Source: Bombyx mori
Taxonomy: Eukaryota > Arthropoda > Insecta > Lepidoptera > Bombycidae
Length of the DNA: 64,000 nt
Assembly: GCF_030269925.1 (NCBI RefSeq)
Contig: NC_085112.1
Location: 6,945,501-7,009,500 of the forward strand
Reading direction: 5' to 3'
This document shows positions 52,005 to 62,776 of this stretch, piece after piece. The translations under genes were made by a program, and so were the position numbers. The notes under the pieces are model-generated. The model was not told the DNA's origin. It searched no databases and was given only the letters and a program-made list of their open reading frames with translations. The first letter of the stretch is position 1. Each line of letters begins with the position of its first letter.

Positions 52005-55000
52005 TGGGACAAATAGCAACAAGTCTCAGTGGTGCTCCAGTTCCCATTGCTATCTTCATAGGTAAAGCTAAAGCGGTACATCCGTAATCTGAAATAAATG
52101 AGAAAAACAGTGAATTACAATAGAATTTAAATTTCGAGTAATTTCGACCTTAATCAAGGCTGCAACTGCTGGAAGCATATAACGGTCTATGTACCAAATT
52201 GACATTTTGTTAAGATCAAGGAAAATAATTTGAGAAATTGTAATTTTAGTATCATTGTTTTTCCATATATTTTTAGTTAATAATCTTAATTAGGTAATAA
52301 AGTGAAATTATAACTTTAGTTATTGATTTGCTTTGCACCTATAGCCGAAGGCGGTTAATGTTTGGTTGGTGAGGTCGAGTGAATGTCATTCTTATGTACG
52401 TTCTAATCTAAATAAAAAGAAAGAGTGATTTCTCAGTAACACTTATTAGTTTAAATATTTTATGTACATATAAAACATACTACGATCGTAATATCCTTTG
52501 ACGTATATATTAAATTTCTAAACCAGCCATGCACTTTACTACTAACTAGATTCGAAAAAAAACAAACAAACCAGGTATATTGGAATTTATATTGACGTTC
52601 TCAATAATATAAAGCCCTTCGTGCAAGAGAATTTTGTGGGCGGGAAAGTCTGTACTAGAGCCGGGATCTACTGATGCAACGTCAACACCAACGCCCACCA
52701 CATTTTTATATGATGACTTGATCCACTCTGCGATTTCTTCACTTAATCCTGTAAAAAAGTATTTTTATAATTTGGAACAACTCTTAAACATTATCCGAGT
52801 AAATAGCATTTTAACAAAATAAAAAAAAGCATATTGACTCCAGATCTCACCAGGGAAATTCAAAGTGTCTTGTGCTTCAGTTAATCCTAAATATTGTTTA
52901 GTTTCATTAAAATATTTGCTCCACCCAAATTTGAAAATTATAACACAATGTTTTCCTAGATTGTCATTCAGAAGGTGATCCAAATGATGCTTATACAACA
53001 CAAAACTGGGATCGCCATTAACAATGGAACTCACATCCACTACTATCACTGAAATATAACAATAAATGAATGAAGTTAAAATATGTTAGAAACGTGGTGA
53101 CTTAAAATATATGACGCCCTTGTCACTCAGCACAAACTTCCGGGTACGTAACTTCCGGAACCTCTTGGTCTGCGAAGTGACTTCGGTTCGCTCTGTATTT
53201 TGTCCGTATGTTCCATGGGGAGTGCTCTGCGGAATTGTTTGCGATGATAACATCATTTCCTTTTTATCATTGCACTGCCAGCCAACGGAGTAGAGTTCAT
53301 CCATACTACCTGGAGCCACTGCTTTCATCCACAGTGCGTTTCCAGATATCTTTTTTGCCACGTAACATCCGGCTTTGGAATGAGCTTCCCCCCTCCACGG
53401 TGTTTCCCAGGCTCTATGACATTTCCTTCTTCAAGCGAGGCTTGTGGAGAGTGTTAAACGGTAGGAAGCGGCTTGGCTCTGCCCCTAGCATTGCTAACGA
53501 TGGAAGTTTTGCCTCACTTTGCAACTGAAGCTATCATCGCAAAAGTGAAGGAAATAGTTACTAAAAATCTTTAATCAAGTTTGAAAGAGATAGGCGCCCA
53601 ACTTTCTGTATCACGAGTCGATCTGTATCATTTTAAACAATCATTTGGGTGTGAAATATAATGCCGCTTGGCTAGTCCCAAAAGATTTGAATTTTCTCAA
53701 AAAATTCAATCGCTAAAGAAAGCTACATCCCTCACATACCATCGGACGGCTTTCCTGCAGAAACGGGATTGGATGACCTGGAGAGAGTTTTTCGTGGGAT
53801 TGTTGTCTATGCGCCACTTCCGGAACCACTGTCCTAAATTGGTGGCTGTGATCTGCAGCTTACTGCGGATGAACGACATCTTAATACTCGAGTAGCCGTA
53901 TCGTCGGTGAAGAGGGCTAACTGGGTCGCCGGCGACAGGGGTATGTCGTTAATGTATAAGCTGAAAAGCAGTGGAGAAAGAGCCGAGCCTTGCGGGACTC
54001 GACATGAAGTCTCGTATGATAAGCACGAGTTTGTCTGGCACTTCAGTGTTGTACAATGTGTTACAAATTAAACGGTTGTACCAGACTTTGTCAAACGCCT
54101 TCGCGAATCGAAGAAGGAGGTTCCCATGGGACGGGTCTAGTCTATTTAGTCTTACTAAGATGTGCTCCGTAAGGCGGTGCGCTTGCTGGATGCACGAACG
54201 TTTGGCGCGGAGTGTAAACTGTTCGTTTATGATGATGCCTTTTGAGGTGATAAAGCCCCAGAGGTGTTTACGAATCAGTCGTTCATACAGTTTGCCTGTT
54301 TGCCTATCGCTGGGTGGAGACTAATCGGGCGATTGTGTTGACTGTTTGCTTTGACTATCGTGGTTTTATGCACTCGGAATTTTTGCCGGAAGATCAAACG
54401 ACACATAACAAATATTATGTGACCGTTATACGGCGTTTAAGATAGCCAATTTGTCGAAATCAAATTCTCGAGTTTTGCACCACGATAGTGCTTCTTCGCA
54501 CAAGTCGCACAAGGCCATCATTGTGAGCAAATTGATAACCAAAAACTCGACAAATACCGTTGAGCAAATACCTAATTCACCAGATATAACTCCAGCTGAC
54601 TTTATTATTTTTCCTAAGCTCAAATTACCCTTTCGTGACAATCGTTTTCATTCTGTAACTTAATTTACCAAAATCAAAATGTTCTATGAAATACTTACGG
54701 GGCACAATCAATCTGTCTAAGGTTATTTCACCAACACGTTTCCCAGTACTAGAGAAATGGTAAGGAGCGTCAATATGTGTACCACCATGTTCTCCTGCAG
54801 TAAAATCATAAGATGCGTACCTGTTAACAATAAATTATTAGATCAATCCACAATACTCTAAGGGTCCCTTTTTTCGGGCTGACTTCCGAGCATCCACGAG
54901 TCTTGGAAGCCTTTTATACGGGACTGATCCACAAGAGCGGACCACGGGCTCAAAGGATGGAATTTAGGGACCTACCCACTCCCCTGCGCTACCCTTCTCT

Positions 55001-58000
55001 CTCGCCCAAGCGTCCGATCCCCCGAAGTCAGAACCCGGGTGAGATACTGCGCTATCGCTGTCAACACTTCAACCAGATAGTGCAGCACACTCCAAAGTCG
55101 TCCGAAAGGAGCCGGGACGTACACTCGTACTGTCTCCTCCGATCTCTGGCTCGATGGCGACGGATCTGTGCGGAAAGGGAAATAGCTCTCCCTCTTTCGT
55201 TTCACTACCTCCTTCTGCGATATGATGGACTCGCAGAAGTCGAGTATTGCTACCGAGTATAAGTATCGCTACCGAGCATCGTAGCCACGACGCGCGGCAG
55301 CGACGTCCTCTCCTACGACCGCGACGAGGGCGGCGCGTTGCTCGTCAAATCCAGAGCAACACACCAATGTATTTTCCGCTGTCTTCGTCGTCGCGGTCTG
55401 ACTATAAGGGTCCTTTGTGCGATCCTTGTTTTGAAATACCATAAATACCATTAAAATACCATTTACTTATTTTAAAATTGCAATCTGGTAATTAAAAGTG
55501 TGTGAAAACTGGGTTGAGATAATTTGATTCGTGAGAAGAGCAGGGTCATCGCTTTGTAAAGTGTTTATTGCCCTTGTAGGCAGACGAGCATACGGCCCAC
55601 CTGATGGTGAGTGGTTACCGTCGCCCATGACTTCAGCAATGCCAGGGGCAGAGCCAAGCCGCTGCTTACCGTTGAGTACTCTCCACGAGCCTCGTTTGAA
55701 GAAGTGTACTTAATTCTAAAAGATTAGATGAATTGTAACCATTTCATAAAGCTTACTTATGTACATCTCATCTCATATAACATATAACACTTTGTTATTG
55801 AGAAATAGATTGAAGTCAGTAGAGCTTTCCATGTACTACACAGGAAAATAGTACTCGATACAATTGCCTGAAATAAAGTTTCATTTGGGACAACATCCCT
55901 GACGTCAACACTGATTGTCATAAACATATTGATGATCCATATTAATATTTTATCATTAATCCAGTATCCAAGGTAGTATACATCTCAGTTACATAATACC
56001 TTTTGACGAGCCATTAGCCCCCACTTTTCAGATGGGTATTTACAACTTTAGTATATTAAGGGGCACCAGTAGTGAGCTCTCGATAAAAGAGCCAGGGGGC
56101 CGTCTGCGCATCGTCCACTTAGGGTAAAATCAAACGGTTCACTCACGTATTACCTTTTTTGTAATTAAATTAACTTCGTTCAATTTGGGATTTAAAAATG
56201 TATTAGTAATTTTATAATAGTTTTGCCCAGGGTTTCGTTCATATTATATTTAGAAATAACCCTATTTTTAACTGACTTTCAAAAGGTTAATTCATCCCGT
56301 TTTTTTGTAGATAGTAGGTACCTATGTTGTCGAGTTTTTACGGTTAATTTGCTTTTTCCGTGTATTTGCGGATATGAAAGATATAAACAAATTAATATTA
56401 TTAAGCTTTAGATTTTAGACGATTTTCATTAATTTCTCTGATGCCAGGGAAACTATTTGAATAATATACCTAAAGCTATTTGTAATTGATAAGCTTAGAA
56501 GAGAATCTTGCTACTATAAATAAGAGCCATGGGACTTGGGATATGGACATGGGACTAAATAATTCCTTAAGTTATTTTTTTATACGAGTACTAACTGTAC
56601 CCGTCCGCTTCGATGGTCATTTAAAATTAACATTATTATTTCTCACTCCCACAAAGATTCTCATCATTAACGACTCCGCAACTGGTGTAGGGAGTCCAAC
56701 ACTCATATAAATATTAGCCTATCCATTAAGTACATGTATTTTCTACATTGGATACCAGGTTTAAAGTCAATCGTATGCATGGTTCAGTAGTTACAACGGA
56801 ACATCTGTAAAAACCAGTATAGATTTATATATTAGTATAGAAGTATAGATTGGTCCATGTCTATAATATATGTACTTGCGATACTAAGTGTACATTCATC
56901 CACAGTAAATTATTCATAAGAAGTTAGGGCCTGGATCAATTAAATGCGGTTGATAAAAATGTGTGGCTAATAAAATTGCACGCAAGTGTAGTTTGCTGCA
57001 GTGATGCGCGAGCACAACACAAAGAACGAATCACAACTGACGGCTTGTGACGCGACGCGGGACGATCCAATCACGTAATCGATTTGGCCGGCGCCACCCC
57101 CGTTCTTGCCGCGTACCTCCAAACCGATCGAAAAATGTATGTGATCTAAACGATCGATGTGCAGTCAGGCGGGAACTCCGACTCCTGGACGTCCATAAGT
57201 CGAGTGGGCCAGACGACATCCCTGCAGTGGTTCTGAAAACGTGCGCCCCTGAGCTGACGCCTGCGCTGACCATGACCATTAACGCTGGCGTTCCACAAGG
57301 TTCGGTGCTCTCCCCCACGCTTTTCATCCTGTATATCAATGACATACTGTCTATTGATGGCATGCATTGCTATGCGGATGACAGCACGGGGGATGCGCGA
57401 TATATCGGCCATCAGAGTCTCCCTCGGAGCGTGGTTCAACACAGACGATCAAAACTTGTGTCTGAAGTGGAGAACTCTCTGGGGCGAGTCTCCGAATAGG
57501 GTGAATTGAAGTTGGTTCAATTCAACCCATTAAAGACACAAGTTTGTGCGTTCACTACGAAGAAGGACCCCTTTGTCATGGCGCCGCAATTCCAAGGAGT
57601 ATCCCTGCAACCTTCTGAGAGTTTCGGTATACTTGGGATCGACATTTTGAGCGATTTCGAAGTCATTTGGAAGGCAAAGCCAAGTTGGCGTCCAAAATGC
57701 TGGGAGTCCTCAACAGGGCGAAGCGGTACTTCATGCCTGGACAAAGACTTTTGCTTTATAAGCACAAGTCCGGCCTCGCGTAGAGTACAGCTCCCATCTC
57801 TGGGCCGCGGCTCCCAAATACCTACCAGTTTTTTCCATTTAACTCCGTACAGAAGAGAGCCGTTCGGATTGTCGATAATCCCATTCTCACGGATCATTTG
57901 GAACCTGTAGGTCTGCGGAGGGACTTCCGTCCCCTCTGTATTTTGTACCTTATGTTCCATGGGGAGTGCCTAAGGAATTGTTCGAGATGATACCGACATC

Positions 58001-58731
58001 TCGTTTTTACTATCGCACCGCCCGCCACCGGAGTAGAGTTCATCCATACTACCTGGAGCCACTGTGGATATCCACAGTGCGTTTCTAGAGGTCTTTTTTG
58101 CCACCTACCATCCGGCTATGGAATGAGCTCCCCTCCACGGTGTTTCCCGAACGCTATGATATATCCTTCTTCAAACGAGGCTTGTGGAGAGTATTAAGCG
58201 GTAGACAGCGGCTTGGCTCTGCCCCTGGTATTGTTGAAGTCCATGGGCGACGGTAACCACTCACCATCAGGTGAGCCGTGTGCTCGCCCGCCTACAAAGG
58301 CAATAAAAAAAAGGTACTTTTGCAGATATCAAGGTCAGATCGGAGCTGATGACTCGTGCCGATTACTGTGGAGATAAATGCAGATGAGACATTCTATTTG
58401 ACCTTAACAACTTTACGATCTAATCCGCATCGTTCTAATTATTATTTTTCTTATTAAATTTTACTTATTAAAATGATTGTCACCTACGACTTTAGTTACT
58501 CAGATCTTTAACTTACCATGATTTATCATCTAAGGTGAATCCTTCAATTTTTTTTGAAAAAATAAATTTTTCTGCATCAGGCCAATACACAGTATTATTG
58601 TCGAACGGATGTGTTAAATCAAAGAATTCATATTCACCAGTAAATAAAACATCATTTAATGACGCTTTAGCAATGCACAAATTAAAATAGAAAGATAACA
58701 ACACAACAAACAACATCTTCTCAGCTTGCAA
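52000..58731 (-). CDS. secreted cyclase-family (KynB/isatin-hydrolase fold) metal hydrolase, 5 exons, 266 aa
   Basis: Metal-dependent amidase/hydrolase fold that includes bacterial kynurenine formamidase and isatin hydrolase; the substrate in insects is not established. Minus-strand exons: 58731-58517, 54820-54699, 53048-52851, 52748-52572 and 52088-52000. Phases 2,1,1,1 join to 801 nt with no stop. Residues 1-22 ([16 protein letters not shown] core) look like a signal peptide, so it probably acts outside the cytoplasm or in the secretory pathway. DLTHPF lies near residue 41 and the metal-binding HGGTHIDAP at 83-91. Exon 4 has [12 protein letters not shown] and [10 protein letters not shown], and the C-terminus [20 protein letters not shown] is the family's conserved end. 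The last donor (GTTTGT) is weak but the join restores the motif. Introns hold transposon debris. Confidence 0.87.
53105..53505 (+). mobile_element. family J LINE 3' fragment
   Basis: Carries the conserved coding tail ([16 protein letters not shown] and [14 protein letters not shown], then [20 protein letters not shown]) and stops abruptly at CCCCTAGCATTGC, where the mariner begins. Antisense to the cyclase gene in its intron 2. Confidence 0.85.
53510..54665 (+). pseudogene. mariner transposase, decayed and split by an antisense LINE
   Basis: The N-terminal part (53515-53715) has [13 protein letters not shown], then [14 protein letters not shown] and PKRFEFSQK. The C-terminal part (54360-54660) has [27 protein letters not shown] and [20 protein letters not shown], matching the second and third catalytic regions of mariner. 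Between them is about 600 bp of unrelated antisense reverse transcriptase. Stops and frameshifts throughout. Confidence 0.8.
53720..54325 (-). mobile_element. Jockey-like reverse-transcriptase fragment inside the mariner
   Basis: On the minus strand: [53 protein letters not shown], then AVRWYVRDV, with frameshifts. Different in sequence from family J. Nested in the mariner copy. Confidence 0.75.
54870..55440. other. GC-rich block of unknown origin
   Basis: About 570 bp markedly richer in G and C than its flanks, with several open frames on both strands but no domain I recognise. Likely the 5' part of a LINE (serine- and arginine-rich ORF1 leaders are common in lepidopteran elements). In cyclase intron 1. 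Confidence 0.4.
55563..55712 (-). mobile_element. family J LINE 3' end
   Basis: TTGCCCTTGTAGGCAGACGA through GCCAGGGGCAGAGCCAAGCC to GCCTCGTTTGAAGAAG. In cyclase intron 1. Confidence 0.85.
56586..56845 (+). repeat. ctagctgtacccgtccgc dispersed repeat, copy 2
   Basis: Colinear partner of 36761-37018, about 85-90% alike by eye. Confidence 0.75.
57000..58312 (+). mobile_element. family J LINE with internal deletion
   Basis: [20 protein letters not shown] joins directly to [18 protein letters not shown], skipping the region that holds the first catalytic Asp of the reverse transcriptase. The YADD box ([10 protein letters not shown]) follows, then the coding tail to VHPYYLEP and the poly-A end. 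A stop interrupts after SLGRVSE. In cyclase intron 1. Confidence 0.85.
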
Positions 58732-58934
58732 TTTGCTTAGTGGAAGACCTTACGTAGTAACTATTATACTAATCAGCGGAAAGACCCCATCTCAGACACT
58801 TAATTTAGATGACCCAGATCCAAAGACTCCTTGGTGGGGAGGCAGCCGCTGTATTAATTATGTCAGAGAGGTCACTATAAATCTTTTAAAATGCACTTAG
58901 TTGTTGTGTATTATTAGGTAACACTATTTTATAG

Positions 58935-58977
58935 GTTGCCGACCCCACATAGTGGGATAAGGTGGAGAAAAAGAAGA
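58935..58977 (+). mobile_element. tiny RTE 3'-end fragment
   Basis: CCGACCCCACATAGTGGGAT then GGTGGAGAAAAAGAAGA matches the 3' end of the RTE-like fragment at 26440-27283. Confidence 0.5.
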
Positions 58978-58984
58978 CTATTTT

Positions 58985-59265
58985 ATAGGGTGTTCGGACC
59001 TATTGGCGAGAACGCAGGAGTGAAGTTATGTGAATTATTTTTTTGTAATATTTATTCAAGTTCAAACGTTGCAATTGTGAAAATGTACAAGTATTAAAAA
59101 ATGAATTAAAGCCGTTGGACCTAATTCCTCGAGTCCTCCCAAAAAGTCCACTCAAGTCTTACTGAATAACCCCCATTTTACTGAGCTTTTAATTCATTTC
59201 ATCTCATCTCATCTCATTTCATTTCATTTTATTTTATTTCATACCAATTGACTACGCTTTCAAAT
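58985..59265 (-). repeat. family U dispersed repeat, copy 4
   Basis: Reverse orientation like 30175-30530: GAGAACGCAGGAGTGAAG, AAAAAGTCCACTCAAG and a long ATCTCATTTCA-type end. Confidence 0.6.
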
Positions 59266-59355
59266 AAATGAACACCTTATCTCATTTTGGTTCATACATA
59301 CCTACTACTTATTAAAATCGAATATTTTTTAAACTTGATAATGACAACAATGGGA

Positions 59356-59688
59356 TTTTTTTTTATTGCTTACGGGTGGACGAGCTCACAGCCCACCTGG
59401 TGCTAAGTGGTTACTGGAGCCCATAGACATCTACAACGTAAATGCGCAACCCCACCTTGAGATATAAGTTCTAAGGTCTCAAGTATAGTAACAACGGTTG
59501 CCCCACCCTTCAAACCGAAATGATTTTTATTTTTATAACACGATGTTATTCCTTCAGCATGGAAGTCAATCTTGAACTTTTGTCGAGTACGTATTTCATT
59601 AGAAAAATTGGTACCCACTTGGGATTCGAACACCGGTGCATCGCTTCAACACGAATGCGCTGGACGTCTTATTCTTCAGGCCACGACG
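59356..59688 (-). repeat. Bm1-like SINE with internal deletion, tRNA head present
   Basis: Keeps the T-rich end and the tRNA-like head (CACCGGTGTTCGAATCCCAA on the minus strand). It lacks roughly 90 bp in the middle, joining AAACCGAAA directly to TGATTTTTATTTT. Confidence 0.85.
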
Positions 59689-60169
59689 AAATCAAAGAAA
59701 CCGCCGTGAAGCCAATTGCCATTCATATAAAAAAAAAAGTTTTCCATACTATGTGACATGAAAAATGAACAAGGCTTATCCAAAAATAGAGGTTCTACCT
59801 TCATTTTACATTTTCGTTTTAAAATTAATGTTCGCTTTATTTGTTATAACCAAAATTATTTTATTTTATTTTGATTCCTCATAAGTCTTAGTACACAGTG
59901 TAATAGTAAGGAAAACTGTCTTGTAGGTATGAGGTACAAGTTCAAAAAATAATCCCAAATTTAAGCTGCAAATTATAACTAAAACACAAGAAAACCGCAG
60001 TCGTAATCGAAGTGAATTCCACTGAGTTTAACAATATAACAGGATAAATTTGTAATAAAAATAAAAATTACGGAAAAATCACACAAGCCCATCTGGCCCT
60101 ATATTAAAATTCCCTGTTTTAAGGACACCGGAGACTGATATACATACTTAAACACGTTTAAATATATAC

Positions 60170-60325
60170 ACATATATTTAATAAACACCTAGAGAGAGAG
60201 AAGAGCAAACAAACGTGTTCATCACACGAATGTTTGCCCGATGAAGAAATCGAACCCACAATCCTCGGCGCAACAGTCAGGGCCGCTAAGTAGGTACTGC
60301 ACTACCGAATCTTGGCGCTACTTTT
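60170..60325 (-). repeat. tRNA-headed SINE-like segment (second family)
   Basis: On the minus strand, GTGGGTTCGATTTCTTCATC is a box-B-like motif with a head resembling 7905-8075, followed by ATGAACACGTTTGTTTGCTC and an AG-rich stretch. Confidence 0.5.
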
Positions 60326-60361
60326 TATACTCCGCCACTTTCTACGGTGGCCGTATTCTAA

Positions 60362-60750
60362 TTTTTTTTTATTGCCCTTGTAGGTAGACGAGCATACGGC
60401 GCACCTGATGGTGAGTGGTTACCGTCGCCCATGGACTTCAGCAATTCCAGGGGCAGAGCCAAGCCGCTGCCTACTGCTTAATACTCTCCACAAGCCTCTT
60501 TTAAAGAACGACATGTTAAGCCGCTCAGAAAACACCGTGGAGGGGAGCTCATTCCATAGCCGGATGGTACGTGGCAAAAAAGACCTCTGGAAACGCACTG
60601 TCGATGAACGCAGCGGTTCCAGATAATATGGATGAACTCTGTTCCGATGGCGGGAGGTGCGATGATAAAAAGGAGATGACGGGATCATCTCAAACAATTC
60701 CTCAGAGCACTCCCCATGGAACATACGGTACAAAGTACAGAGGGAACCGT
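60362..60750 (-). mobile_element. family J LINE 3' fragment
   Basis: The minus-strand reading frame MFHGECSEELFEMIPSSPFY to [13 protein letters not shown] is uninterrupted for about 100 codons, the cleanest tail of the family here. It joins a Bm1 fragment at its 5' end. Confidence 0.85.
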
Positions 60751-60751
60751 T

Positions 60752-60955
60752 TTCACCGCCCTGCCTATTTCTGCCGTGAAGCAGTAATGCATTTCGGTTT
60801 GAAGGGTGGGGCAGCCGTTGTAACTATACTGAGACCTTAGAACTTATATCTCAAAGTTGGTGGCGCATTTACGTTGTGGATGTCTATGGGCTCCAGTAAC
60901 CGCTTAACACCAGGTGGGCTGTGAGCTCGTCCACCCATTTAACCAATAAAAATAA
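60752..60955 (+). repeat. Bm1-like SINE, 3' part
   Basis: Starts at CCCTGCCTATTTCTGCC and runs through GGTGGGCTGTGAGCTCGTCC to poly-A. Immediately abuts the LINE fragment on its left. Confidence 0.8.
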
Positions 60956-61493
60956 AAAAAAGTCCGAATTTTATCGCTTTGCGACGAACAATTTTACATG
61001 TACTGGGACTCGTGTATTTTTTTATCTCTACCCTTCCTAGCACTTAGTTTTAAATAATAAGTGCATTATCTACATCACTTAGTAATTAAAGATGGTTCTA
61101 ATTTAAATTTCGTAGCTTCCTTATAAACGAAAAAATAACAAAATAAAACGGTCCCTAATTTAAGCGTTCCGAATAAGGTTCACAGCCTTTTTACTTTAAT
61201 AAAGAGACTAATTATTGTATAAAGGATATTTTATTTCTTTCTATCTAACGCCTACAGTTGTTGTCTTATCTCTTCGTTTAATTGCATTTCCTTTTCATTT
61301 TCAATTCCATGTCTCTTTTCATACAACAGATTATATTTTAGGTTTTGAGGTAACATGATTTAGCTGTGGGGAAAATGTTCCCTTTGCCACTCCAATAAAC
61401 GAAATAAAAAAAATGACAGATTTATTACAAGAGTGGTACACTGAAGTAGGAAACCTATGGAAATGAAACGTCAACAAAACATTCGTGCCACTG

Positions 61494-61522
61494 TGACGTC
61501 ATCTGGCCACAAAACATGGCGG
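61494..61522 (+). promoter_or_regulatory. CRE plus ATGGCGG motif, patch 1
   Basis: TGACGTCA (61494-61501) followed by AAAACATGGCGG (61511-61522), a YY1-like element. No ORF of use begins here. It may be a promoter or first exon for a gene to the right. Confidence 0.35.
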
Positions 61523-61936
61523 TTTTAGTGCTGCCCAGAAGATTTTAATGTTAGTAGGTTTTATCGATAAACGTTCTTGGCTTATTTTATTTTAAATATT
61601 GTTGAGTATGAATGTATTTGTAGAATTTATGCTTTAATAGGAATTAAGTATATTTTTATGTGCAAAGATGATGTGTTTTAGATATTATGTGAAATCTAAG
61701 ACGAGTTCGTGCTTCAAATTTTCCAAGTAAACCATATGACGATTTTTAAAATTTGCTACACTGATTTTATAAAGTTGTCGTTTGCCGCAAAACCTAAAGA
61801 TATGGCATAGTACAGTGCCATCAGCCCATTTCTAGCATGCTGAATGTTATCGTATTTTGAGTATGTGTTTTTCTTAGACTATTACAATCTATTTTAATTG
61901 TTTTGCTGACTCTAAAGTCCGTAACAGACTACCGCA

Positions 61937-61997
61937 GTGCACCTCAAGGAAGGTGCACCGCACCATTTGAATCACTCTCACTTGAGAGTGATTCAAA
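61937..61997. repeat. two adjacent perfect hairpins
   Basis: The stem GTGCACCT/AGGTGCAC (61937-61958, 6-nt loop) is followed by a 15-bp stem, left arm TTTGAATCACTCTCA at 61966-61980 and right arm at 61983-61997, with a 2-nt loop. Confidence 0.7.
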
Positions 61998-62559
61998 TTT
62001 TAAACGTATCAAGGGACCGCCTGATAAAAAAAACACCTACAGAACATTTATTCGTTAATGAAATTACAAACGTCCTTCCTTGTGACTTCCTCTCTAAAAT
62101 CACTTAATTAATAAATATTTAACGAATTTACAACAGTGTTTTACTCACTGCGGAATAAAACTATTTTATTTAAATAGTTCCGCAGAGATTTTGTCGATAG
62201 CCTTTTTCCCAAAATATCTAAACAGAATGTCTAAATATGTTTTGATGACATATTTTAAAGAGGTATTTATGATTAGTGTCATGATGAATAGATTCCGACC
62301 GAAAAATTGTGTCCGATATTTCGGATTCAAATATATTAAGTTTATAATCTGTTTCGGATGAGGGCTCCATAATGAATTTAAATATATATATATATAATAG
62401 TTTTGGGGCATCGACTTTCTTGAGATCCTATAAAATAAGTTTTCATTATTATTTTTGTATGTTTTAAGCATGATAAAATTAGAAATTTTATATAAGCAAT
62501 CATATTAAATCGATATCAAAGTCAATAAATAATGTACAACCCAAAACAGACGGCCGAAC

Positions 62560-62597
62560 TGACGTGACAATGACATTTGGCGCGCTAAACATGGCGG
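62560..62597 (+). promoter_or_regulatory. CRE-like plus ATGGCGG motif, patch 2
   Basis: TGACGTGA (62560-62567), then TGGCGCGC and CTAAACATGGCGG (62585-62597), the same order as in patch 1. Confidence 0.35.
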
Positions 62598-62776
62598 ATT
62601 TTCGGCCTCATTAGACGGAGACGGAGATATTTACGTATATTCATGTTTCATTTTATGTACGCACTGAAATACTGTTATATTGTTTTCCTGCGAGTTAAAG
62701 TGCTGAGTAAGAACGAGATAGATAAATGTTTATGTATGTGCCTTCAAAATGGGTGCTATTTATATAAGCAATTGTA

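Noticed and set aside
7173..60325. CRISPR-like arrays or tRNA genes
   Set aside because: No regularly spaced direct repeats. The tRNA-like stretches lack a complete cloverleaf and belong to SINE heads.
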